NCBI GenBank assembly: GCA_900769355.1
Contig: CAAGGG010000038.1
Span: forward strand, 1-17,447
Reading direction: 5' to 3'
Origin: Candidatus Gastranaerophilales bacterium
GTDB taxonomy: Bacteria > Cyanobacteriota > Vampirovibrionia > Gastranaerophilales > Gastranaerophilaceae
DNA length: 17,447 nt
Below, piece by piece: positions 7,531 through 14,647 of this stretch. The notes under the pieces are model-generated. The model ran no database searches, had not been told where the DNA came from, and was given only the letters and a program-made list of their open reading frames with translations. Positions within the stretch are counted from its first letter, which is position 1, and each line of letters opens with the position of its first letter. A program made the translations under genes and the position numbers.

Positions 7531-7535
7531 TTATA
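7530..7535 (-). promoter_or_regulatory. Possible -10 box of nifUS
   Basis: The minus strand reads a perfect TATAAT here, 31 nt before the nifU start codon. At 16-18 nt upstream I find only poor -35 candidates such as TCAGAA, and there is no TG extension. The call rests on the hexamer and its position, and an activator may be needed. Confidence 0.35.
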
Positions 7536-7599
7536 TTTTATAATAAAAAAATTTCTGAGAGTAGTTGCTTAATATAAAATTAATTATTTTGAAATTTGA

Positions 7600-7628
7600 T
7601 TGACAAGTTGTACTGTATACAGTACAAT
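7600..7628 (+). promoter_or_regulatory. Strong sigma-70 promoter of the toxin-antitoxin operon
   Basis: A perfect TTGACA (7600-7605) is followed after exactly 17 nt by TACAAT (7623-7628), 5 of 6 to consensus. The predicted start of transcription falls at about 7634-7636, on the ATG of the toxin gene, so the mRNA would be leaderless. The 20-bp palindrome at 7608-7627 fills the spacer and overlaps the -10. Confidence 0.8.
7608..7627. promoter_or_regulatory. Perfect 20-bp palindromic operator
   Basis: TTGTACTGTATACAGTACAA is identical to its own reverse complement. It lies between the -35 and -10 and covers five of the six -10 bases, the classic place for a repressor that blocks RNA polymerase. 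The obvious candidate is the HTH antitoxin encoded as the second gene of this operon, alone or with toxin, as is usual for type II systems. Confidence 0.8.
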
Positions 7629-7634
7629 ATAAGT

Positions 7635-7961
7635 ATGGTATCTTATAAAATTGAGTACTTGATAACACCTACGGGCAAGGCTCCCATTGTAGACTGGCTT
7701 AATTCTTTGGATAATTCGACTCGAAAACGTATTACTCAAAGAATTCTAAGACTGGAAGATGGAAATTTCGGAGATTCAAAAAAATTGTCTAACGACATTT
7801 CAGAACTTCGTTTTACCATCGGAAAAGGATATAGGGTATATTACACAGTAATTAATAACATTGTAGTTTTGCTAATCAATGCAGGTGACAAATCACAACA
7901 ATCAAAAGATATACTAAAAGCACAAAAACTTCTTAATGAATGGAGATCAAATAATGAATAA
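7635..7961 (+). CDS. Type II toxin, RelE/ParE superfamily (HigB/Gp49-like)
   Basis: The 108-residue basic protein has the RelE-fold signature of the addiction-module killer family (TIGR02683 type): LSNDISELRFTIGKGYRVYY at residues 51-70, then VVLLINAGDKSQQSKDILKA ending near 97. Conserved R59 and R67 are present. Members typically cleave mRNA on the ribosome or block gyrase; which applies here cannot be read off. I start at the ATG at 7635. The in-frame TTG at 7596 would overlap the promoter and the palindrome, so it cannot be the start of an mRNA made from that promoter. There is no SD, and the predicted transcription start coincides with the ATG. The toxin precedes its antitoxin, the reverse of the commoner order. 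Both genes lie between nifUS and an ldcA-like gene, suggesting insertion of a module. Confidence 0.9.
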   Translation: MVSYKIEYLITPTGKAPIVDWLNSLDNSTRKRITQRILRLEDGNFGDSKKLSNDISELRFTIGKGYRVYYTVINNIVVLLINAGDKSQQSKDILKAQKLLNEWRSNNE

Positions 7962-8250
7962 TACCGGCTCTTTTAATGAATACATATTAAATGACTTAAA
8001 AACAGATGCAGATATTAAAGAATGGATTAATATCGGGTTTGAAGAATTTCTTGCAGATAATGATTTGAATTCTTTTGTAAAAGCTCTTGAATACGCCGTA
8101 AGAGCCAAAGATTCTATTTCTGGGATCTCTAAAAAAACTGGTATTTCAAGAAGTAACTTGTATGCTATTTTTAATGGTCAACAACAACCACAATTGTCTA
8201 CAACTTTGAAAATTTTAAAAGAATTGGGCTTTTCTATAAAAGTGGCATAA
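7954..8250 (+). CDS. HTH antitoxin of the toxin-antitoxin pair
   Basis: The 98-residue protein fits the antidote family that pairs with this toxin class (TIGR02684 type). It has an N-terminal EYILNDLKTDADIKEWINIG segment, a central helix SFVKALEYAVRAKDSI, and a helix-turn-helix at about 54-75 (SISGISKKTGISRSNLYAIF). It ends with TLKILKELGFSIKV. It should neutralise the toxin and bind the palindrome at 7608-7627. I place the start at 7954, not the ATG at 7936, because GGAG lies 8 nt upstream. The ATG overlaps the toxin stop by 8 nt, indicating translational coupling. The stop lies 1 nt from the stop of the convergent ldcA-like gene, with no room for a separate terminator. Confidence 0.88.
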   Translation: MNNTGSFNEYILNDLKTDADIKEWINIGFEEFLADNDLNSFVKALEYAVRAKDSISGISKKTGISRSNLYAIFNGQQQPQLSTTLKILKELGFSIKVA

Positions 8251-8251
8251 T

Positions 8252-9049
8252 TTACCCTATCGGAATTGTTGCTTTCTTTTCAGAGTGCGAAGCCGGAAAA
8301 TTTTCAATGAGTGGAATTTTTAGTTCTTCAAAAATATAACTTATATCATCATCAACATCTAAAAAATCACCAATTGCAACGGCTTCCACATTTTTACGGA
8401 ATTTTTCAATATTGAATAATTGTGTTACCATTTTATCGATTTTATATGGTGGCTCGTTTAAATCTTCTAAAAACAAAGTAAATTTGAAATCCGGGATAAA
8501 ATCTTGTCCACAGAGTGAAACAAGAGTTGCAAGATTACCGCCCCAAAAACGACCTTCATAATCAAATTCCCCTTGCTGTACGGTTTGAAAGAATTTGTCT
8601 ATTGTATAATCGCAAAGTTTTTCTTGCCCAAAGTCGCTCATAATCATAGGGCCTGAAAATGTTGATAAACCGGCACATTTCAGAAACATTGCATTTAAGG
8701 CTGTGATATCTGAATATCCGCAAAAAATCTTTGGATTTTGCCTAATTATGTCATAGTCGATTTTGTTAATCAGTCGGATAGCACCATAACCACCCCTGAG
8801 AGCAATTATTGCATTTATGGATTTATCCAAAAACATATCGTGCAAAGCTTCAAGTCGTTCTTCATCAGAACCTGCAAGATAGCGACTTTTTGAATAAATG
8901 TTTTTTGCAAGTTTTACTCTAAATCCTCTATCCTCAAAGAATTTTATTCCTCGTTTAAGATTTGTATCATCTTCACCCATCGCACCTGATGGAGCTAAAA
9001 TTCCGATTGTATCCCCTTTTTTCAACAATGCCGGCTTAATAATGTTCAT
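8252..9049 (-). CDS. ldcA: LD-carboxypeptidase family protein (peptidase S66), short C-terminus
   Basis: Family members (LdcA, MccF) cleave an L-D amide bond, in LdcA the terminal D-Ala of the cytoplasmic murein tetrapeptide during recycling. The 265 residues contain the N-terminal nucleophile elbow with S113 in GYSDITAL, after the LRGGYGAIRL motif at 84-93. The other expected triad members are E195 in FLEDLNEPPYKID and H255 in PASHSEK. GYSD and EDLNE are diagnostic. There is no signal peptide, so it is cytoplasmic. GGGGA stands before the start. The protein stops right after TIPIG (261-265), where homologues usually continue with a strand containing an LD pair; typical lengths are about 290-310. 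The triad is intact, so activity is plausible. Its 3' end abuts the toxin-antitoxin module. Confidence 0.88.
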   Translation of the reverse strand: MNIIKPALLKKGDTIGILAPSGAMGEDDTNLKRGIKFFEDRGFRVKLAKNIYSKSRYLAGSDEERLEALHDMFLDKSINAIIALRGGYGAIRLINKIDYDIIRQNPKIFCGYSDITALNAMFLKCAGLSTFSGPMIMSDFGQEKLCDYTIDKFFQTVQQGEFDYEGRFWGGNLATLVSLCGQDFIPDFKFTLFLEDLNEPPYKIDKMVTQLFNIEKFRKNVEAVAIGDFLDVDDDISYIFEELKIPLIENFPASHSEKKATIPIG

Positions 9050-9074
9050 ATTTTCCCCATAATTCTCATAATTA

Positions 9075-9083
9075 TGTTATTAT
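9075..9083 (+). promoter_or_regulatory. Possible extended -10 promoter of dnaX
   Basis: TG-T-TATTAT reads as an extended -10 box ending 6 nt before the dnaX ATG. No -35 is visible and no SD lies between it and the ATG. The spacing equals that at the toxin gene, so a leaderless dnaX mRNA is predicted. Confidence 0.4.
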
Positions 9084-9089
9084 ATTACC

Positions 9090-10997
9090 ATGAACGAAAA
9101 ATATATACCTTTGTACAGAAAATATCGTCCGCAAAAGCTTGAAGAGGTTGTCGGACAAGAACATATTAAAAAAGCTTTAAAAAATGCTATTGAACTTGAT
9201 AAGATTTCTCATGCTTATCTTTTTACAGGACCTCGAGGAACCGGAAAAACCTCAACTGCGCGTATTTTTGCAAAATCATTGAACTGTAAAGAAGGTCCAA
9301 CGATAAATCCGTGTGGTGTTTGCGAAAACTGTATTGATATTACAAATTCCACTCCGATGGACGTAATTGAAATTGATGCCGCAAGTAACCGAAAAGTTGA
9401 AGATGCACAAAATATCTTGGAAAAAGTAATGTATGCACCTGTAAACAGCAGATACAAAATCTATATCATAGACGAAGTTCACATGTTATCAACTACTGCA
9501 TTCAATGCGTTATTGAAAACTCTTGAAGAACCGCCAAAAAATGTTATATTTATTCTCGCAACAACGGAAGTTCATAAGGTTTTGGATACTATCAAGAGTC
9601 GTTGTCAAAGATTTGATTTTAAACGAATTACAACTGACGATATTGTGAAACATCTTCGCTATATCGCTGATAATGAAAAAATTAACATTACAGATGATGC
9701 ACTATTTACTATTGCCAAAAATTCAGCTGGTGGAATGCGTGATAGTATCGCACTTTTAGACCAGTTGAGCGTTCTTGACGGCGAAGAAGCCATTTCAACA
9801 GACGATATCAATAACCTTTTGGGACGTCTGTCTTTTGATACTTTGAATTCTCTTGCTGATAAAATTGTTAATTCTAATCCGCAAGGTGCAATTGAAGATT
9901 TGGAAAAGATTTACAACTCAGGGAATGAGCCGGTTCAAATTTTGACAAACTTAATGGATTATTTGAAAAATCTATTGATTATAAAAAATTGTCGTAAAGA
10001 AATTGTTTTTGAACTTACACAGGCAAATGACGCTCAGGTAAAAGCATTGACAGCTCAGACAGAAAATTTGGAAACTCATCAAATTGTATTTTTAATTGAC
10101 AAATGTGCAGAATACATAAAAGAGGTAAAACTCACGAATAATCCTCGTTTGTGGCTTGAAGTTGCTATCATTGATTTGGCGAATTTGACAGAAAATACCT
10201 CACTTGTTGAGTTGCAAAACAGAATTGCTAGACTAGAAGGCGGAGCAGTTCAACCTGTGAAAGTTGCTGCTTACAAAACAGCTCCATCACCAGTTTTGAA
10301 ACCTGAAATCGGACACGCAAAACCTGATATTGTGATGCAAAAAGAGGTTGAAAAAACTCAGCCGACAGTGGCAAAAACAACTACGCAGGCTCCAACTCCG
10401 ACTTCAAAACAGACAGAGTCAAGTGTTCAATCATCTTCTCAACCACAGAATGCGAGTGAAGATTTTTCTCCAATGCCAAAATCTAAACCGATTGATAGTG
10501 GGGATATCTCTGTTTTGTGGGGGCAATTGTTGACTTTAATTCAAAGTCCGCCTACACGTGCTCTTTTGAAACAGTGGGCAAATCCTGTAAAAATTGCTCC
10601 TGATGAAACAATTTTGTCTATGAAAAACGAAATTTTCTTAAATCAGGTGCAAAGTGGGACGAAAAAACATGCTATTGTTGAAGCTTTGGACAGTTTGTTC
10701 GGGCAAACAGGCTCTAACGTGGTTGTTAGACTTCCACACCCAAGCGATGCACAGGTAAAACCTGCAGCTGCCCCACAGCCTGTCAGGCAATCTCAGCCAA
10801 AACCGGAATTAAAACCTTCTCCTGTTATGAAACAGGTTGAAAAACCGGCAGAAGTTGAGGCAGATGAAGTTGAAGAACTTAAAGAAGAGGTAGAAAAACC
10901 TATAAAAGCAGATGCTGCCTCGAAAATCGAAGCGTCATTGCACACAGACAACGTAAATATGGTTATGGACGTGTTTGACGGAAAAGTTATTGAGTAG
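9090..10997 (+). CDS. dnaX: DNA polymerase III subunit gamma/tau
   Basis: This clamp-loader ATPase opens the sliding clamp and links the polymerase holoenzyme at the replication fork. The 635 residues begin with the AAA+ module: LYRKYRPQ at 8-15, Walker A GPRGTGKT at 47-54, zinc ligands C66, C75, C78 and C81, Walker B/DEVH at 128-131, sensor ATTE at 157-160, and the arginine finger in SRC (170-172). Domain III runs to about 370. A Pro/Gln/Lys-rich linker (about 385-465) leads to a folded tau-type domain (WGQLLTLI to VVVRLPH), then a second charged linker and the terminal NMVMDVFDGKVIE. I see no convincing slippery heptamer for making a short gamma form. No SD precedes the ATG. The gene is divergent from the ldcA-like gene with a 40-nt gap. 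Confidence 0.96.
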   Translation: MNEKYIPLYRKYRPQKLEEVVGQEHIKKALKNAIELDKISHAYLFTGPRGTGKTSTARIFAKSLNCKEGPTINPCGVCENCIDITNSTPMDVIEIDAASNRKVEDAQNILEKVMYAPVNSRYKIYIIDEVHMLSTTAFNALLKTLEEPPKNVIFILATTEVHKVLDTIKSRCQRFDFKRITTDDIVKHLRYIADNEKINITDDALFTIAKNSAGGMRDSIALLDQLSVLDGEEAISTDDINNLLGRLSFDTLNSLADKIVNSNPQGAIEDLEKIYNSGNEPVQILTNLMDYLKNLLIIKNCRKEIVFELTQANDAQVKALTAQTENLETHQIVFLIDKCAEYIKEVKLTNNPRLWLEVAIIDLANLTENTSLVELQNRIARLEGGAVQPVKVAAYKTAPSPVLKPEIGHAKPDIVMQKEVEKTQPTVAKTTTQAPTPTSKQTESSVQSSSQPQNASEDFSPMPKSKPIDSGDISVLWGQLLTLIQSPPTRALLKQWANPVKIAPDETILSMKNEIFLNQVQSGTKKHAIVEALDSLFGQTGSNVVVRLPHPSDAQVKPAAAPQPVRQSQPKPELKPSPVMKQVEKPAEVEADEVEELKEEVEKPIKADAASKIEASLHTDNVNMVMDVFDGKVIE

Positions 10998-11014
10998 CTT
11001 AGCCAAGTTTACGA

Positions 11015-11043
11015 TTGCGAATTGATTTATAAATAAATATAAT
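11015..11043 (+). promoter_or_regulatory. Predicted promoter of the AI-2E-family gene
   Basis: TTGCGA (11015-11020), 4 of 6 to consensus, and a perfect TATAAT (11038-11043) are separated by 17 nt. Transcription would start near 11050, followed at once by AAGGA at 11051-11055 and the ATG at 11063. The genes from 11063 can therefore be expressed apart from dnaX. Confidence 0.55.
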
Positions 11044-11062
11044 TGATTTAAAGGAATAAAAA

Positions 11063-12112
11063 ATGTTTAAAAAACGGTTTTGGACAACTAAAAATATAAT
11101 TTTCACAATACTTGTAATAACTTTATTGCTTATGCTTCCTAAAATAATTGGAATTTTATTGTTGTTTTTTGGAGCTTATGTAATAGCTTGTGCATTAAAT
11201 CCTTATGTTAGCAAGCTTATGGTAAAACTAAAAAATAGAACACTGGCATCATCTGCTGTTCTTTTCGGAACTGTTGCCGGAATTATTGCTCTTTTTATCC
11301 CTATTGTATTCGTTGCGTATAAGGAAATTAAGACTTTTTTGATTACCATTCCTGATAAAGTTGCGGACTTTTCAAATTTCTTTTTGAACACAGAATTTAT
11401 GGGGCACAAGTTACCTGATTTTATTGACACAGATACACTTTTGGGAAATTCTCCAACATTTGCACAAGGACTTGTAAATCAGTCTTGGAGTATTACTGTT
11501 ACAATATTTCAGCTCATAATGGTATCAGTTGCTTTAACAATGATTGTTTATTATATTCTTGTCGACAAAGCATATTTAAAACAGAAATTTTTGGACTTTT
11601 TCCCACCTGACTTGAAAGACAAAGCTAATGAAATTTTGACGAACATCAGTAACAAAGTCGGTGGATATGTCCGAGCACAAATCCTTTCAATGGTTGCAGT
11701 CGGAATTATGGTTGCTATCGTACTTGCAATTTTTGGAGTAGAATACGCAACTCTTTTGGGATTGATTTCCGGAATTTTAGATATTGTTCCAATTTTAGGT
11801 CCAACAATTGCTCTTGGATTAATAGTTTTGGTTGCGTATCCTGTCGGTCTTGTTAAAATCATTCTTATTATAGTTGGATTTTTGGCTGTACAGCAACTTT
11901 CAAATTATGTCGTCAGACCGGTTTTGTTTGGCAAATTAATGGAATTACACCCATTAATGATATTTTTGGCACTGTTTTTAGCAGAACAATTTTTAGGTTT
12001 TTGGGGAGTAATTCTATCTCCTGCAATTGCTGCAACAGTGTGTGTATTGATTGATGAATTGTATTTGGCACCAATTAATTTAAAGGTCAAAGAACAAGAT
12101 GACGAGAACTGA
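11063..12112 (+). CDS. AI-2E family (PerM/YdiK-like) membrane transporter
   Basis: The 349-residue integral membrane protein has the layout of the AI-2 exporter-like family (formerly UPF0118). There are two N-terminal helices at about 11-24 and 28-45, a third at about 62-86, a soluble loop, a helix near 145-166, and a C-terminal hydrophobic block from about 205 to 332. Family hallmarks are GYVRAQILSM (201-210), DIVPILGPTIA (240-250) and VVRPVLFGKLMELHPLMIF (283-301). Members have been linked to export of AI-2 or to sodium/proton exchange; the substrate here is unknown and the family name should not be read as proof of quorum sensing. AAGGA precedes the start. Its last 14 nt overlap the radical SAM gene. 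Confidence 0.9.
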   Translation: MFKKRFWTTKNIIFTILVITLLLMLPKIIGILLLFFGAYVIACALNPYVSKLMVKLKNRTLASSAVLFGTVAGIIALFIPIVFVAYKEIKTFLITIPDKVADFSNFFLNTEFMGHKLPDFIDTDTLLGNSPTFAQGLVNQSWSITVTIFQLIMVSVALTMIVYYILVDKAYLKQKFLDFFPPDLKDKANEILTNISNKVGGYVRAQILSMVAVGIMVAIVLAIFGVEYATLLGLISGILDIVPILGPTIALGLIVLVAYPVGLVKIILIIVGFLAVQQLSNYVVRPVLFGKLMELHPLMIFLALFLAEQFLGFWGVILSPAIAATVCVLIDELYLAPINLKVKEQDDEN

Positions 12113-13637
12113 GACTCTGCTTTATAAACCATCTTTGAACAACTCGGATTTTACTGTTGTCATGGCATATCCGGCAATTTATTCGTTTGCAATGGCGTCA
12201 CTTGGGTACTTATGGCTATTCAAACAACTAGATGAAGCAGAAGATATCGCCGCAGAGCGAATTTATTCTGACTCAACAGATTTATCTTTCAACCCTGCAA
12301 ATGTTGACATGATTGGATTTTCATTTTCTTTTGATCTTGATTTTTTAGAAATATTTTCAATGCTTGAAAAATATGGAATTCCTCTAAAATCAGACGAAAG
12401 AAACGACGATTTCCCATTTATTTTTGCCGGTGGTCCTGTTGTTACTGCAAATCCCGAACCATATAAACAAATTTTCGATTTTTTTATTATAGGTGATGGT
12501 GAAGATGTTAATTTAGAAGCCGTTCGACTATGCAAAGCCAATAAAGGCAAACCAAAAGATGAAGTTTTAAAACTTCTGGCAGAACTTGAAGGAATTTATG
12601 TTCCCAAATATACAAAAGATGTAAAAAAAATTGTTAAAAAGATTTCAGAGTGCATTTATACGCCAATTTTGAGTGAAGAAGCGTTTTTCCCAAATACATT
12701 TGTAATAGAAATGGCAAGAGGGTGTGCAAACCGTTGCGGTTTCTGTCTTGCGTCATACTTGAATTTACCTTTGCGATGCATTCCTTATGAAACATTGATT
12801 AAAACTATTGATTTAGGACTTGAACATACTGACAAAATCGCACTTTTGGGAGCACAAATAAGTGCTCACCCGAGATTTTTAGATATTTGTAATTATATTT
12901 ATGAAAAAATTCAAAGTGGTAGAAATATTGAAATGAGCGTTTCATCACTCCGAGTTGACGCAATTACGCCAGATGTAATAAAAACTCTGAAAGCCGCAGG
13001 GCAAAAGAATTGTACCCTTGCAATTGAAGCCGGAAGTGAGCGTTTGAGAAAAGTTATTAACAAAAACTTGACGGAAGAACAGATTTTCAATGCGGTAAAA
13101 ATTGCAAGAGAAAGTGGGCTCAAAGGGTTTAAATTCTATGGAATGATAGGTATTCCGACTGAAACACAAGAAGATTTAGAGGCAATTGTCAACCTTGCAA
13201 AACGTATCAAAAAAGAAAATAAAGGATTTGATATTTCATTTGGTTTTTCTAGTTTTGTCCCAAAGCCACATACACCTTTCCAGTGGAACGGACGAGAAAA
13301 TTCAAAGTCATTGGAAAAGAAAAGTGCATATTTGCAAAAAGAGTTGCATAAAATTGGGGTTACAGCTCATATTTCAAGTATTAAATGGGATTTTTGGCAA
13401 GCTGTTTTATCAAGAGGTGACGAAAAAATCTGTGATTTTGTCATAGAGGTTTATAGACAAGGCGGAAAACTTGGTGCTTTTAAGTCTGCTGCAAAAAAAC
13501 TTGGTATTGATACGGAGTATTATGCAACTGCAAATTATGACCTTGAACAACCTCTCCCATGGGATTTTATCAAACTTCAACCGAAAAAAGAATTTTTAAT
13601 CCAAGAAAATAAACGCTTACTTTCAATTGAAAAATAG
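12099..13637 (+). CDS. Radical SAM protein with a degenerate B12-binding-like N-terminal domain
   Basis: The 512-residue protein carries the radical SAM cluster motif C209-x3-C213-x2-C216 (GCANRCGFC) after FVIEMARG, with EAGSERLR and GIPTETQED downstream as expected in the barrel. The first 190 residues or so resemble the front half of the TIGR03960-type fused radical SAM proteins: VVMAYPAIYSFAMASLGY, GFSFSFDLDFLEI, AGGPVVTANPEP and IIGDGED. No cobalamin-binding DxHxxG is visible, so that domain is probably not a true B12 site. The DUF2344-like partner that follows in the fused forms is absent. The substrate is unknown. The start overlaps the upstream gene by 14 nt, so the two are co-transcribed. 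A further in-frame ATG at codon 22 is less likely because conserved sequence begins before it. Confidence 0.88.
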   Translation: MTRTETLLYKPSLNNSDFTVVMAYPAIYSFAMASLGYLWLFKQLDEAEDIAAERIYSDSTDLSFNPANVDMIGFSFSFDLDFLEIFSMLEKYGIPLKSDERNDDFPFIFAGGPVVTANPEPYKQIFDFFIIGDGEDVNLEAVRLCKANKGKPKDEVLKLLAELEGIYVPKYTKDVKKIVKKISECIYTPILSEEAFFPNTFVIEMARGCANRCGFCLASYLNLPLRCIPYETLIKTIDLGLEHTDKIALLGAQISAHPRFLDICNYIYEKIQSGRNIEMSVSSLRVDAITPDVIKTLKAAGQKNCTLAIEAGSERLRKVINKNLTEEQIFNAVKIARESGLKGFKFYGMIGIPTETQEDLEAIVNLAKRIKKENKGFDISFGFSSFVPKPHTPFQWNGRENSKSLEKKSAYLQKELHKIGVTAHISSIKWDFWQAVLSRGDEKICDFVIEVYRQGGKLGAFKSAAKKLGIDTEYYATANYDLEQPLPWDFIKLQPKKEFLIQENKRLLSIEK

Positions 13638-13642
13638 ATTTT

Positions 13643-13690
13643 ACCCAAATAGCTTGAAAAAAATCAAGTTTTATAGTATATTCTGGGTAT
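13643..13690. other. Nested dyads across the terminator/promoter junction
   Basis: CTTGA and TCAAG (13653-13657 and 13664-13668) around six As form a short stem followed by TTTTAT, a weak terminator for the radical SAM transcript. Outside it, TACCCAAATA and TATTCTGGGTA form a second imperfect pairing. The inner stem contains the -35 box of the next promoter. Confidence 0.35.
13654..13682 (+). promoter_or_regulatory. Predicted promoter of the HEAT-queC-DUF366-SPOR-TPR operon
   Basis: TTGAAA (13654-13659) and TATATT (13677-13682) stand 17 nt apart, 5 of 6 matches each. Transcription would start near 13689, leaving about 17 nt of leader that holds TGGGGT before the GTG start at 13706. Confidence 0.6.
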
Positions 13691-13705
13691 AGATGGGGTA
13701 AATAC

Positions 13706-14647
13706 GTGGGAAAAGAACTTGATTTAGAATTAATAGCTAAAAATTGCGGTTTGAATACTGAAACAGACCCAAATGTTGTTATACAAAAAATTCAAGCTCT
13801 CGATGAGGTTTATGAAAAAGACAATCTTGTCAAAATTTATAATTACATTTTAGCGAACTCTCAAAACCCCGAAATACTTATGGCGACTATTCAATGTGAG
13901 GATAGAATTCGTGATAAGGCTACTCTTATCCCACTTTTAGATTTGCTTTTAATGAAAAATATAGACTCTGATAAAAAAGATGACTTTATAAATGTACGTT
14001 CTACGTGTGCGAAAGCAATTGCAAATCTCAAGGATACTTCAGCTGTTACGACGCTTTTGTATTGCCTAAACAACAAGGACGAAAACTACAAAGTAAGACT
14101 TTCTTGCGCTGATGCGTTAGGTCGAATCGGCGATAGGTACGCTGTTGCCCCGCTTATTGAAGTTGTAAAAGATGAAGATGAAAAATCTGTTTACCTTAGG
14201 GAAACTGCCGCCTCAGCTCTCGGCATGCTGGGTGATTTAAGAGCAGTAGACCCGTTGGTCAGTATTTTGGAAGCTCAAAAAGGGATTTGGAACAAGTTCA
14301 CATTTTTGAAAGAAAGAATTATTGAGGCTCTTGGAAAACTAAGGTTAGATGACAATGAACGTGTTTTTAATGCTTTGAAAAATTCATTGGTTGATGAGTC
14401 TCCGCAAATCAGGATTAACGCAATTGAGGCAATTATGGATAGCGAAAATCCGCAAGCTGTTAATACTATTCGCACTTGTCTTTTAGAAGATGATGATGAA
14501 GAAGTTAAGAAAAATGCGATGATTGCGCTTTACAACCTAATCGGACGTGAAATTTTAGACGAAGTCGCAAATGGGCAAAATTTTTCTGATGATTTAAAAA
14601 TGGAAGCTGTTTCAATGATTTCAGAATATGAGGACAACGATGAGTAA
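13706..14647 (+). CDS. HEAT-repeat protein (PBS-lyase-like repeats)
   Basis: The 313-residue acidic protein consists largely of helical HEAT repeats. The clearest are residues about 97-120 (VRSTCAKAIANLKDTSAVTTL), 129-156 (KVRLSCADALGRIGDRYAVAPLIEVV), 163-188 (YLRETAASALGMLGDLRAVDPLVSIL), 202-225, 233-259 and 266-280. The ALGxxGDxxAVxPL pattern is that of PBS-lyase HEAT repeats, but no phycobilisome gene is near and such repeats are general protein-binding scaffolds. There is no signal peptide or membrane segment. Translation starts at a GTG; TGGGGT upstream is a moderate SD, and the previous in-phase context has no better start. The stop overlaps the queC start by 8 nt, so it is tied to the queC operon. 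Function is unknown. Confidence 0.8.
   Translation: MGKELDLELIAKNCGLNTETDPNVVIQKIQALDEVYEKDNLVKIYNYILANSQNPEILMATIQCEDRIRDKATLIPLLDLLLMKNIDSDKKDDFINVRSTCAKAIANLKDTSAVTTLLYCLNNKDENYKVRLSCADALGRIGDRYAVAPLIEVVKDEDEKSVYLRETAASALGMLGDLRAVDPLVSILEAQKGIWNKFTFLKERIIEALGKLRLDDNERVFNALKNSLVDESPQIRINAIEAIMDSENPQAVNTIRTCLLEDDDEEVKKNAMIALYNLIGREILDEVANGQNFSDDLKMEAVSMISEYEDNDE

Noticed and set aside
7596..7634. In-frame TTG that would extend the toxin by 13 residues
   Set aside because: It overlaps the TTGACA box and the 20-bp palindrome and has no SD; the family signature starts after the ATG at 7635.
10300..10960. Programmed frameshift site in dnaX for a short gamma form
   Set aside because: The A-runs in the linker do not form an in-phase A-AAA-AAG type heptamer and no convincing stem follows them.
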